25,848 nucleotides of DNA from G023898405 sp964368985. Lineage in GTDB: Bacteria > Myxococcota > UBA727 > JABDBI01. The position numbers were made by a program, and so were the translations under genes. The stretch is from contig CAYJDW010000036.1 in the NCBI GenBank assembly GCA_964368985.1, positions 1 to 25,848 on the forward strand, written 5' to 3'. Below the pieces are notes generated by a model. The model did no database searches and had not been told where the DNA came from. It saw nothing but the letters and a program-made list of their open reading frames with translations. How positions within the stretch are numbered: position 1 is the first letter of the stretch; the number at the start of each line of letters is the position of its first letter. Below are positions 1 to 7,752 of the stretch, one piece after another.

Positions 1-364
1 AATATCCTCCTCGGATTGTTAGTTGTGCTACTTACACAGAATTATTTACAGACCCTATTTTGGCAGCAATTATCGATCCTTGAATTGATGTCAAATCATT
101 TTTATTATTGTGCGAAATATTAGTCGATACCATTACTATGCCTTTTGACTGCCCTCTACTTTAAATACTCTTGGGGATTGTCTCTCACTTTCAATGGTAC
201 AGAGGGGCTTGCTGAATAAAAAACTTCGATTTCGCACAGCACAGGTTTTATGGTCGCCGCATGGAATTTTATTCACCGATGCAATTTTCTCTTATCATTT
301 TAAACCCCTGGATCGGGGCTTAGCAAACTTGGTTATCTAACTAAAGGACCTGTCGAGTGGTCTA
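1..364. other. Left-edge stretch with no confident gene
   Basis: Two plus-strand frames are open at the left edge. One ends at a TAG at 121-123 and the other at a TGA at 84-86. Either could be the 3' tail of a gene lying outside the window; the frame ending at 86 has the more protein-like composition, but 28 codons are too few to judge. A 48-codon open frame at 194-340 has no convincing ribosome site. A weak hairpin (CCCC, 6-nt loop, GGGG at 305-318), followed on the minus strand by a short T run, could help end transcription of the lipoprotein gene to its right. Nothing else is recognisable. Confidence 0.4.
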
Positions 365-1510
365 CTACAAGGTACGTACATCAATAGTCTTAATGGCGTG
401 ATCCGTTTTGAGAATAGTAATAATACTAAAACTATCTGCTTTATAGCTATTTTCGTAGCACACGCTACTCAACACTCCTTCTTCTGAAAAGCCCATGGTC
501 GATACCAGCGTGTTTTCCGGTATAGGTCTGCCATCGTCATAGAAGTTTCCATGTGCAGTTAAATAATCTAATCCTTGCTTTGAAGCAATTATTTTTTTAT
601 ATTTTAGCCCCTCCGCATTGGATATATTGGGTATGTCACGAATATGCTGGCTGTCACCAACTATTTTTAACTCCCCGCCCAGAAGAATATAATAGGTCTT
701 GGTTTCGTCACCCGGGAAATAATCCAACACTGGTTCCGCGAGAGCCTCTCCTGAACCGTACCCATTGCCTCCCATACAATGCACCCGGCCATCGTCGGCC
801 GCAGTGGCGCATACCCGACCACTTCCCACCTTCAAATCTACAAATTGTTTCTGTGAAAAATCTTCGCGCTCGCTCGTAGCCGTAATTCCATGTTGGCTCG
901 GTAAGTCTTGAGCATTATATCTTATTGTCTCCGAGTTTTTGGTGAAAATGGGTATGTCCGATCCAACACAAGCTAATCTGCCATCGATTTTAATAAAGCA
1001 TGTAATACCAGAGCCACAGGCAATATCCTTTACAGGCTCATGCGGGACATCTAGCCATTTACCTTCTTTACCCCAACAGACTGGGATGCGATCAAACATA
1101 TCACCCATTAATATGCCGCAGGCAAAAAAGTATCCTCCTGCTACTTTGGAGAATTTGGCGTTAGCTGCATCAATTTTTTGCTGAACATTCCTCGCCTTGC
1201 TCAGGTCGCATTCGTTATTCAAGTTTATTCCCGTGCATTTTACTGTGCGATCTTCCATCAGTGCATAGACTTGTGCCGCCCCTCCCGCGAGGTCGATGAC
1301 TTTAGTGGCGGCGATTTTCTCGATATTTTTGCTAATCTGTTTAAAGTCGAGGCTAGCCAAGCCTCCAGAACTGTGTCCGGTAGGTTCGTTATCACCTTTG
1401 CCAATCGGTTTAAAGTCGAGGTTAGCGGAGCCTCCCAAACTGTGTCCGGTAGATTCGTTATCACAAGCGAAAATAGAGAGCAGCATTAGGCCACAGAGAA
1501 TACGAATCAT
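365..1510 (-). CDS. RCC1-repeat-like lipoprotein
   Basis: 381 residues. It opens with a lipoprotein signal peptide whose lipobox ends in SIFAC; the modified Cys is residue 16, followed by Asp. Residues 17-39 and 40-62 are a tandem 23-residue duplication, each starting DNE.TGHS and containing LDFK, forming a linker. The rest has weak repeats of the RCC1/BNR type (about residues 72-94, 122-150, 161-183 and 226-255), each with Gly-rich turns, a short strand and a Cys plus a G or DGR turn, suggesting a degenerate beta-propeller. RCC1-type propellers occur in eukaryotic regulators and in some effectors and surface proteins of intracellular bacteria; a role here is inference. It is transcribed divergently from the GTPase across a palindrome-rich spacer. 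The call as lipoprotein is firm; the propeller assignment is tentative. Confidence 0.75.
   Translation of the reverse strand: MIRILCGLMLLSIFACDNESTGHSLGGSANLDFKPIGKGDNEPTGHSSGGLASLDFKQISKNIEKIAATKVIDLAGGAAQVYALMEDRTVKCTGINLNNECDLSKARNVQQKIDAANAKFSKVAGGYFFACGILMGDMFDRIPVCWGKEGKWLDVPHEPVKDIACGSGITCFIKIDGRLACVGSDIPIFTKNSETIRYNAQDLPSQHGITATSEREDFSQKQFVDLKVGSGRVCATAADDGRVHCMGGNGYGSGEALAEPVLDYFPGDETKTYYILLGGELKIVGDSQHIRDIPNISNAEGLKYKKIIASKQGLDYLTAHGNFYDDGRPIPENTLVSTMGFSEEGVLSSVCYENSYKADSFSIITILKTDHAIKTIDVRTL
1325..1462 (-). repeat. Two 69-bp tandem repeats inside the RCC1-like gene
   Basis: Units 1394-1462 and 1325-1393 lie head to tail in frame and encode the two 23-residue linker copies (residues 17-39 and 40-62). 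By eye they match at most positions; differences cluster at the end of each unit. The length is a multiple of three, so gain or loss of a unit would keep the reading frame and change only the spacing between the lipid anchor and the propeller. Confidence 0.85.
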
Positions 1511-1587
1511 TTGATCACCGACGACAAAGACAAAGGTTATGACCTTGCCTTTTTCCCATGATGTTGCGAAATGTCAATTAAACGCAA

Positions 1588-1635
1588 AATAAATCGCCAG
1601 TTGTCGATATACATGTCGACAACTCACGATTTATT
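1588..1635. promoter_or_regulatory. 48-bp imperfect palindrome, candidate operator
   Basis: The inner arms AGTTGTCGA (1599-1607) and TCGACAACT (1616-1624) are perfect inverted repeats around an 8-bp centre. Two unmatched bases on each side separate them from a second perfect pair, AATAAATCG (1588-1596) and CGATTTATT (1627-1635). It lies between the divergent lipoprotein and GTPase genes and has no T tract, so an operator for a dimeric regulator, or a transcript structure, is more likely than a terminator. Confidence 0.6.
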
Positions 1636-1654
1636 CATCTGGCAATTATCTCGA

Positions 1655-1708
1655 CGACGCTATTGAAATAGTCTTGAATTTACCTTAGCAAATTAATCAA
1701 TAGCGTCG
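1655..1708. promoter_or_regulatory. 12-bp inverted repeat with 30-bp spacer
   Basis: CGACGCTATTGA at 1655-1666 is the exact reverse complement of TCAATAGCGTCG at 1697-1708. The two arms flank 30 bp. Together with the palindrome at 1588-1635 it fills much of the 316-bp divergent spacer before the start at 1827. Both elements carry TCGAC cores, so they may bind the same protein. It could equally be the footprint of a small excised element. Confidence 0.5.
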
Positions 1709-1826
1709 ACAAATTTGATTTCCCTAAGATAATCACTTGGTTGATTGGCTGATTGAATTTTCCAAAAAAAATCATAAAAAATGCTGCGCTATCCATAATC
1801 AGATTTTCAAATTAAGGTTGAAAAAG

Positions 1827-1922
1827 ATGAATTTTAAAAAAATCGTGTTGCTGTTTTTCCTAGTGATGCAGACCACTCTCATGGCGATGAATCATGGCGA
1901 TGAATCATGGCGCAATTCCTGA
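1827..1922 (+). pseudogene. Detached signal-peptide fragment of the GTPase
   Basis: A 31-codon frame starts at ATG 1827 behind a TAAGG motif (1813-1817). It encodes a textbook Sec signal peptide: basic MNFKK, a hydrophobic core of Ile, Val, Leu and Phe, then MQTTLMA. It ends at TGA 1920-1922. Its last part reads through the 13-bp duplication at 1881-1906. Removing one 13-bp copy by eye joins the signal peptide in frame to the GTPase (...LMAMNHGAIPEERMP...). So this is best seen as the original 5' end of the GTPase gene, now out of frame. Alternatively it could still act as a short leader ORF coupled to downstream initiation. Confidence 0.7.
1881..1912 (+). repeat. 13-bp tandem duplication causing a frameshift
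   Basis: ATGGCGATGAATC occurs at 1881-1893 and again at 1894-1906, followed by a 6-bp partial copy (ATGGCG, 1907-1912). The unit length is 13, which is 3n+1, so the second copy shifts the frame between the signal peptide and the GTPase body. Short tandem units of this kind arise by slipped-strand mispairing and can revert. A sequencing or assembly artefact cannot be excluded from one sequence. Confidence 0.85.
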
Positions 1923-3516
1923 GGAAAGGATGCCCAGGTTGCTCCTTCTCGGTAAGACGGGGGCGGGTAAAAGTACCATGATAAATGCTCTGTATAACCT
2001 TGCTATAGGAACTCAGGCTGAGGACTTTCCCAAAAGGTTTCCTATTCGCACTCAATTTCAAGCGTGTAATGTCCCACAATATGCGGATAGGCAGGTAGAG
2101 AATCTTGCTAGTACGACCCAAGCTGCAACAATGGACCCAACTGAATATATTGCTCAGGGAAATGGGTTTGTCTTAAAAATGATTGATTCGCCAGGAGCGG
2201 CCGATCCTAGGGGCGTGGATGTGGACAGTCAGAACAGCAGAAATATTGCCGAATTTGTCGCGAATAGCGGTAGCTTTAATGCGATTTGCATTGTGCTGAA
2301 AAACACGGAGAATAGGTTAACCGCCGAAGAAATATACCTGATCGAGCAGATCAAAACTATCATTCCCCGAAGCGCATATAATCGAATTTTCTTTCTGATT
2401 AGCAATGCCACTAATGAGAGTCCAAATCTCGAGTCATATATACGTGGTGTTGGTTTGCCCACCGATAATATGTTCTATTTTGAGAATTATGCTATGAGCC
2501 AGGTGGGGCATATTGATATTAACGCTCCTGCTAATGCCGCCGCTGGGGCTAATAGACGAAACGCTCCGAATAGAATTGCCTCTATGGTTAGGCAAAGCTG
2601 GGCCGATTCTCAAGCCGAGTTTGAGGAGTTGAAAAATAGAGCGATTAATCTTGGGCCCTATTCTTCGAATGAAATGCGAAGAATAGGCCAGATAAAGGGC
2701 CAGGCCATTGAGAAAATTTTGCGGGCTCACAACCAAATGTCTTTGCTCGAAAGTCAAGAACTACTCTTGGCGAATGCTCGCCGTGCTTTGCAAGTTGCAA
2801 CCACAGAACGTAGCCAGGCATTTACAAGCGATGCGAGGGTCAGAGCCGAAGCTAATGTTGCTCTGGCAGAAAAACAAGCTGCCGATGCTCTAGATTCGTA
2901 TGAATATTATAGCCTAAGACAAGAAGAGCGTACGCCTCATCACAATACCATTTGCCTTGCTTGTTTGCAGGTATGTCATGAGGGTTGTTATCTCGAAGAT
3001 AAGGGGAATGATTATTACGATCACCTATCGGGCTGTAGTTGCATAACTGATGGCATTTGTAAGGAAGGAAGTTGTAAATGCAGCTATACTAGCCATCGAC
3101 ACAGACACCAAAAATGGGTAACCGTACAAAAGCAAAGAGTAAATGCTAGCGTCGTGAGCAGGAAAAATTCGGCCGCCCAGACTTACAATGAATCTAGTAA
3201 TCGTAGCCAATCTAGTCATGATAATCTAAACGCCAAAGCCGCAGACGAAAACGCCAAGGCTGTCTTGGTAAACCACTGCAATGCGGCATTGGAGAATTTG
3301 CAACAAGAGATAGAACAATTAAAGAATGACATTGCCACATTGTATGTGGAGCTTGGTCAAGTAAGTATGGGCTCTATAGACTTTCACATCGGCGAATATT
3401 ACGACGTGTTGATTCGCAGAGAACCAGATAATCTAAAAAAAGCGAAGCTTTCTCGTGATAGGCAATTCTATCTCGGATTAGTTCATCGCATGCAAGGACA
3501 ACGTGCCCGCAGCTAA
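1894..3516 (+). CDS. AIG1/septin-like GTPase with Cys/His domain
   Basis: 540 residues from ATG 1894. The G domain spans about residues 13-200: P-loop GKTGAGKST at 20-28, DSPG (98-101) as the G3 motif, and FLISNATN near 167-174 where G4 should be, which is not the canonical NKxD. Residues about 240-345 are helical and probably coiled coil. A compact metal-binding or disulfide segment follows (C354, C357, C361, H362, C365, C381, C383, C389, C394, C396, then H401, H403, H405), then a second coiled coil at about 445-490. From memory, this order (TRAFAC G domain, helices, CxxC...CHxxC...C..H) matches uncharacterised GTPases of fish, fungi and amoebae rather than typical bacterial GTPases. ATG 1930 has a better ribosome site (GAGG at 1921-1924, overlapping the TGA of the upstream frame) and would give MPRLLLLGKTGAGKS, so reinitiation there is plausible. 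Function is unknown; a host-directed role is inference. Confidence 0.85.
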   Translation: MAMNHGAIPEERMPRLLLLGKTGAGKSTMINALYNLAIGTQAEDFPKRFPIRTQFQACNVPQYADRQVENLASTTQAATMDPTEYIAQGNGFVLKMIDSPGAADPRGVDVDSQNSRNIAEFVANSGSFNAICIVLKNTENRLTAEEIYLIEQIKTIIPRSAYNRIFFLISNATNESPNLESYIRGVGLPTDNMFYFENYAMSQVGHIDINAPANAAAGANRRNAPNRIASMVRQSWADSQAEFEELKNRAINLGPYSSNEMRRIGQIKGQAIEKILRAHNQMSLLESQELLLANARRALQVATTERSQAFTSDARVRAEANVALAEKQAADALDSYEYYSLRQEERTPHHNTICLACLQVCHEGCYLEDKGNDYYDHLSGCSCITDGICKEGSCKCSYTSHRHRHQKWVTVQKQRVNASVVSRKNSAAQTYNESSNRSQSSHDNLNAKAADENAKAVLVNHCNAALENLQQEIEQLKNDIATLYVELGQVSMGSIDFHIGEYYDVLIRREPDNLKKAKLSRDRQFYLGLVHRMQGQRARS

Positions 3517-3543
3517 GCTAGCTGGTCTTTGATATTTATGCGT

Positions 3544-3573
3544 CGCTGGTTATTTAGACCAGCGATTTTTTTT
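3544..3573 (+). terminator. Rho-independent terminator of the GTPase gene
   Basis: A perfect 7-bp stem CGCTGGT (3544-3550) and ACCAGCG (3558-3564) with a 7-nt loop is followed by A and eight T residues (3566-3573). It lies 27 bp after the GTPase stop codon. Confidence 0.9.
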
Positions 3574-3679
3574 ATTTGTTGACGTGAAAACATGCATAGC
3601 CCGCTTGCTCCCCGTGACCAACTAGACAGTTGATCCGCCATGGAATATCGAGGGTATTCACAATATTATAGAGGCTATA

Positions 3680-4321
3680 ATGATTAAAAAAACCATAACT
3701 GCTTTAGTTCTTTTAACTATTTCTTCAGCGGCGATCAGTAGCACAAGCGAAAGAAAAATGGTGCTTTCAGTAGAACCTGTTGAGGCCATCCATGGCTCCC
3801 TGGCTGCTCTTTTCCAATATAAACTGACTGATTATATGGCCCTCACCGTACCGGTTTTTTTTGGGACCAATTGGCCCGCGCGCTCCGGTATCAAAACCAT
3901 GGCTGTCATTACTGACGAGAACTACGATTCTTCGTTGCTCTTTGGTGGAGGCGGCCTCGGCGCTCGATTCTTCCTCAACAATAACGGCCTAACTGACGGT
4001 TTTTTCGCAGAACCTCGCGTAGTCCTCAGTCATAGCGAATACGCTTTGAAACAAGACGATGAATTCTTGGTTGATTCAAAACGGCTGACGATTTTGCCTT
4101 CATTATTACTTGGCTATAGCTGGTTTTTTAACAACGGAGTTTATCTGAGCACCGGCCTCGAGATTGGCTATGGCTATCATGCGAAAAATCAAATTTCTGT
4201 CGACAAAAAGCTCGCCACTCGACTGGCAGATAAAAGCTCGCTAAAACATAAACTATGGGCCGACGCAAGCCCTTGGCGTCTTCATTATGATTACGACATC
4301 AGCTTAGGATTTGCTTGGTAA
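3680..4321 (+). CDS. Predicted outer-membrane beta-barrel protein
   Basis: 213 residues. There is an N-terminal signal peptide (MIKKTITALVLLTISSAAIS, cleavage probably just after). The mature part alternates hydrophobic and polar residues with Gly/aromatic turns such as LLFGGGGLGARFFL, LLLGYSWFF and GLEIGYGY, and ends in FAW, the aromatic C-terminus used by the BAM machinery. The length fits an 8-stranded barrel. I do not recognise a named family. A GAGG lies at 3671-3674 ahead of the ATG. Its last 18 bp overlap the 3' end of the convergent beta-helix gene. A surface barrel or porin-like adhesin are both possible. Confidence 0.75.
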   Translation: MIKKTITALVLLTISSAAISSTSERKMVLSVEPVEAIHGSLAALFQYKLTDYMALTVPVFFGTNWPARSGIKTMAVITDENYDSSLLFGGGGLGARFFLNNNGLTDGFFAEPRVVLSHSEYALKQDDEFLVDSKRLTILPSLLLGYSWFFNNGVYLSTGLEIGYGYHAKNQISVDKKLATRLADKSSLKHKLWADASPWRLHYDYDISLGFAW

Positions 4322-6538
4322 TTTATTTCGCGTCTTTACGTAAAACCATACAAAAAGCATGAACAAAAACAGCCAAGACTCAGAATTTTTCGTCGTGGAA
4401 CATCCGGCGCCACTTTCGAGAGTTTCATCTTGAAATTGAAAGGGAGCCGGAGCTGTTTCGGTGTTGAAAACAGTTGTGTTTGATTTTTTAGTCTGAGAAA
4501 CTATTGAGCAGCTATTTTGTAAGGGCTCCGATGGCTCCGATACTTTAGGCAAGCTGCAATCGCTTGTACTTTCAATCGCAAGGACGGGGACCGCAGGCGG
4601 CTCTAAAACGGGACAAAGTTCCGGCTCAGGAGGCGGCGGCGGCCAGTAAATGCTTAAGCCTCCTCCACCAGATGAGCCCCTTTTACAAGCATTACCCACT
4701 CCGTCGTTATCTGAATCCTGCTGAGCAGGATTTGCTGTGGTCGGACAGTTATCGTTCACGTCACAAACATTATCTCGATCATAATCCTGACACTCAAAAG
4801 CCCCAATGTCCGCGTGAGGCCCGGCTGAACGGATAGAGCCATTGCCGCAGCGCTGATCAAATTCAAGATTATTGGGATTGTCACCTGTATCGATGGCGGG
4901 ACTGTTTTCCAACAAGGCCAGGGTTTGGGTAGTACCGCCATTGTCGGTCAAAGGCCCCAGTAAGGGATCGAGAGGCGCTAAAAGACTACCAACCTGATTA
5001 TTATTACTATTGTTAATAATGCTATGACCCACGTCAGTTCCAATGAGATTAAAAGATGCTTGAGTAATCGAACTATTTATTAAATTTATATCGGGGAAGG
5101 TGACGGCAGTATTGCCCGCCACAATAGTACTCGTTAAATTATTAATAGTTGAATCGACACTTAGAATCCCACCGCCACTATTTGGCGAGATATTTCCATA
5201 AATGGTGGTGTTGCTGATCTCATTGATGATCCCGTTGTTAACCAATAAAATGCCGCCACCGCCGCCTGTAGGACCGGCGGCATTGCCAAAAATGGTTGAA
5301 TTACTGAGTCGGCCGACGGTCGCGCCAAAGAGCGTAAAAATAGCACCGCCTCCGATAATTTGGGTGACGTTATTGGAAAATGTCGTGCTGTTAATTTCGG
5401 TGATGACCGTGTTAGCCCCAAAGTTAAAAATGGCGCCACCGCCTTTCTCAGCAGTATTATCGTCAAAGGTACTACAAGAAATTTCCTCGATACGAGCTGC
5501 TTGAGCAAGCGCAATGGCACCTCCAAAGCCGGCATTTATATTGTTTGGATCGCCCGTCACGCTATTGCCTGAAATAATCGTATCCGTGATCAAATTTATG
5601 GCCGTCGTGCCAGCACATATGACGCTGATATCATTATTTTCATTATCTAGATTAATGGCGCCACCAATACTGAATGCGTTGTTCGCGACCAAGAAAGAGC
5701 CTTCGATTGAGCCGATCAGAGTGGTACAATTGCCAAGAATCGCCCCTCCTCGCCCTCTTTGCCCAGGGCTAGAATTATCAAAAAAAATCGTGTCAATAAT
5801 TCTTGCGATGGTGCCGCCAAAAACATTGGCAATAGCACCCCCACCACCGCCCCCACCGATGCCACCACTAAGCTCACCGGCGCGGTTGCGAAAAAAAATC
5901 GAAGCAGTGATGTCGCCGATTGCGCCATTAATATTGTAAATGGCACCACCAAGGCCCGTCTGGGTGCCTATGGAAGCAATACCGAGGGCAAGGTTGTCAA
6001 TGAAAATGCTCGAATTGATGATTGGAATAGTACCCTCGCTATAAATAGCACCACCGCGATCCACTGCAACATTTTCGATAAAAACCACGTCATCCAAATG
6101 CAAAGCACCCAAATTATAGATGGCACCGCCAAAAAGCCCGTTGCCCGTACCTGAGGCCGCAAGACCATTAAGAAGAGCGATATGGCTAAGGCTCAGGCTC
6201 GCGCCGCTCGCTATGTGGAATAGACGAAAATGCTCATTGTCGGTGGCAATATTGCTAAGGCTAGAATCCCGCTCGATCGCACCATTTTGAATAGTCAAAG
6301 CCACGCTAATAGTGGGCAAGCCATTTATTCCATCAGTTAGGTCGTTGGCATAATTGGCGAGATCAAGCGTGAAGGTGGCACCACCCAAATCAATGATGTC
6401 GCCATTAGATGCGCCATTGATGGCGGCTATCAAGGCAGGGACGGAATTAGGAAATAGGGTAGCCGCAGGAAGAGAAAAAGCGGAAAAATAAAGCACTACC
6501 GCGAACAATATTCTCTTATTCCAGGAAGAATCAGACAT
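4304..6538 (-). CDS. Pmp-like beta-helix surface protein, Cys C-terminal anchor
   Basis: 744 residues from ATG 6538, which has GAGGGTG five bases upstream; an in-frame ATG at 6577 lacks a ribosome site and would bury the signal peptide. Order: signal peptide (about 1-26, ending SLPAA); right-handed beta-helix (about 75-490) with about eleven GGAI/GGGI turns and paired FxxN tetrapeptides (FIEN, FIDN, FFRN, FFDN, FDDN, FSNN); a choice-of-anchor Q type module (about 525-583, with the segment NSPAIDTGDNPN); one thrombospondin type-3 calcium-binding repeat (DRDNVCDVNDNCP, DSDNDGVGNAC, about 587-618); a Pro-rich stretch; then Gly-Ala-Gly-Cys (Cys 713), a hydrophobic helix (about 722-735) and a basic tail. 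The tail looks like a sorting signal of the Cys-containing CTERM kind. GGAI plus FxxN is the hallmark of chlamydial Pmp adhesins, although simpler helix proteins also show it. A role as surface adhesin is inferred. Confidence 0.8.
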   Translation of the reverse strand: MSDSSWNKRILFAVVLYFSAFSLPAATLFPNSVPALIAAINGASNGDIIDLGGATFTLDLANYANDLTDGINGLPTISVALTIQNGAIERDSSLSNIATDNEHFRLFHIASGASLSLSHIALLNGLAASGTGNGLFGGAIYNLGALHLDDVVFIENVAVDRGGAIYSEGTIPIINSSIFIDNLALGIASIGTQTGLGGAIYNINGAIGDITASIFFRNRAGELSGGIGGGGGGGAIANVFGGTIARIIDTIFFDNSSPGQRGRGGAILGNCTTLIGSIEGSFLVANNAFSIGGAINLDNENNDISVICAGTTAINLITDTIISGNSVTGDPNNINAGFGGAIALAQAARIEEISCSTFDDNTAEKGGGAIFNFGANTVITEINSTTFSNNVTQIIGGGAIFTLFGATVGRLSNSTIFGNAAGPTGGGGGILLVNNGIINEISNTTIYGNISPNSGGGILSVDSTINNLTSTIVAGNTAVTFPDINLINSSITQASFNLIGTDVGHSIINNSNNNQVGSLLAPLDPLLGPLTDNGGTTQTLALLENSPAIDTGDNPNNLEFDQRCGNGSIRSAGPHADIGAFECQDYDRDNVCDVNDNCPTTANPAQQDSDNDGVGNACKRGSSGGGGLSIYWPPPPPEPELCPVLEPPAVPVLAIESTSDCSLPKVSEPSEPLQNSCSIVSQTKKSNTTVFNTETAPAPFQFQDETLESGAGCSTTKNSESWLFLFMLFVWFYVKTRNKLPSKS

Positions 6539-6670
6539 AAACACCCTCAATAACCCTGAAATAATATATTGGCTCATGAATAAATAATTTAATTAAGATA
6601 TAAATTCGTAAATATTCAAATATTCAAAGCAACAACAACGACTTCCTAATAATTAAGAAATAAGCGCATA

Positions 6671-7459
6671 TCAATCGCAAATTTTATTAATCGAAATAGT
6701 CCAAGAAATCACCTCAACTTCTTCTGGTTGAGGGCTGCCAGCATTTGTCGCCAGCAGCGACAAGGTCGTGCCTTCCTCGAGATGATGCAAAATACCACTT
6801 CCCTGCACCGTGGTAATATATTGAGGCGGGATAGCCCCTACTGCCGCAATTTGTGCATTCGAATTTTGTGCATCAAAAACGCCATTAGGCACCAAAAACA
6901 CGGGGATAAGTGGCGTATAATCAGGATATTCATTGGTTAAAATGGCAGTAAAATTTGCCCAATAGGTTCCGCTCTCACCGATCCTTAAGCCGGTGGGCGT
7001 TAGACTTACATTTCCCTGCACATCGCCACCGTTGCGGTTTTGGGATAAAAGCACCGTACTTGGATAAACCAGGGTTTCAAGTTCAAACCAATCATCGGGC
7101 CCTCCCGAAAACACTGCAGTCCCGGACTCACAATTCGTCTTGCAACGACAGTCTCCATCGTCATCCGATTCGCGTCGAGGAAGAGGTGGTCTCGGAGCCA
7201 AGGGCGGGTAATGGGACCAAAAATTTGCATTCATGGCCGGAGGAGGACCTGGCAGCTTAGGCGCAGGGAGTGGAAGCTTTGTTATAGGATCTTCTGGAAA
7301 TTCATTAAATACGGTGACACTAATAGGCTCTTCAGATTTTTCTTTCAAGATATTTTGAGAGGCATCAACGTTATGGGCTTTTTCTTTTAGATTTAAATCA
7401 CAGGAAAAAACAAAAAAAGAAGATGCCGCAAATCCACTTAAAATAATCTTATTAAACAT
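6671..7459 (-). CDS. Jelly-roll lipoprotein, paralogue 1
   Basis: 262 residues. The lipobox FVFSC has Cys 20 followed by Asp. A Glu/Pro-rich linker leads to an acidic patch and a CxCxxxC cluster (C104, C106, C110). The C-terminal part (about 115-262) contains VSLTPTGLRIGESGTYW, the Gly-Tyr strand pattern of TNF/C1q-like jelly rolls such as the BclA C-terminal domain, and ends KICD. It is the last of three tandem minus-strand paralogues; an AGGA lies five bases before the ATG. The fold assignment rests on that motif only. Receptor or glycan binding at the cell surface is a guess from the fold. The 293 bp upstream carry a hairpin repeat, so it may have its own promoter. Confidence 0.75.
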   Translation of the reverse strand: MFNKIILSGFAASSFFVFSCDLNLKEKAHNVDASQNILKEKSEEPISVTVFNEFPEDPITKLPLPAPKLPGPPPAMNANFWSHYPPLAPRPPLPRRESDDDGDCRCKTNCESGTAVFSGGPDDWFELETLVYPSTVLLSQNRNGGDVQGNVSLTPTGLRIGESGTYWANFTAILTNEYPDYTPLIPVFLVPNGVFDAQNSNAQIAAVGAIPPQYITTVQGSGILHHLEEGTTLSLLATNAGSPQPEEVEVISWTISINKICD

Positions 7460-7628
7460 AAGTTCCTATTCTCACTGCAACAAAAATTTAATCACCTTAA
7501 ATAAAAGCTGCCTTAAGCATAAATCAGGTTTTTCAATTCGATATTAAGATAATTTAATTATATTTAACAAAATTAATGCCTTCTTGAGTTATTCCAAAAC
7601 CTAAATTGCTCATGCACCATATTTCCGG

Positions 7629-7695
7629 CGTCATTTCGATCGTATGGTGGCAGTGGCACAAAGGTTTGGACTGCCGCGCTACGCTCGCAATGACG
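7629..7695. repeat. Imperfect 25-bp inverted repeat, dispersed-hairpin type
   Basis: Arms 7629-7653 and 7671-7695 pair at 20 of 25 positions around a 17-bp spacer. The right arm read on the minus strand begins CGTCATTGCGAGCGTAGCGC, a motif I recall from dispersed intergenic repeats of several host-associated Proteobacteria. Its GC content is clearly higher than the surrounding AT-rich spacer. This is the only copy in the window, so the repeat family is inferred. Confidence 0.65.
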
Positions 7696-7752
7696 ATATT
7701 CGTCAACGAATTAGGTAACTTTTACAACAATGACGATTGAAAAAACGCAGCC

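Noticed and set aside
194..340. 48-codon plus-strand frame near the left edge
   Set aside because: No ribosome site, no motif, no terminator; too short to separate from chance.
1588..1708. Palindromes considered as CRISPR or transposon ends
   Set aside because: No repeated spacer units, no target-site duplication seen and no transposase or cas gene nearby.
5161..5952. Several overlapping open frames on both strands within the helix protein gene, up to 141 codons
   Set aside because: They are Pro/Ala- or Leu-rich shadows of the Gly-rich repeats; none has a ribosome site and the minus-strand gene reads through with a signal peptide and known motifs.
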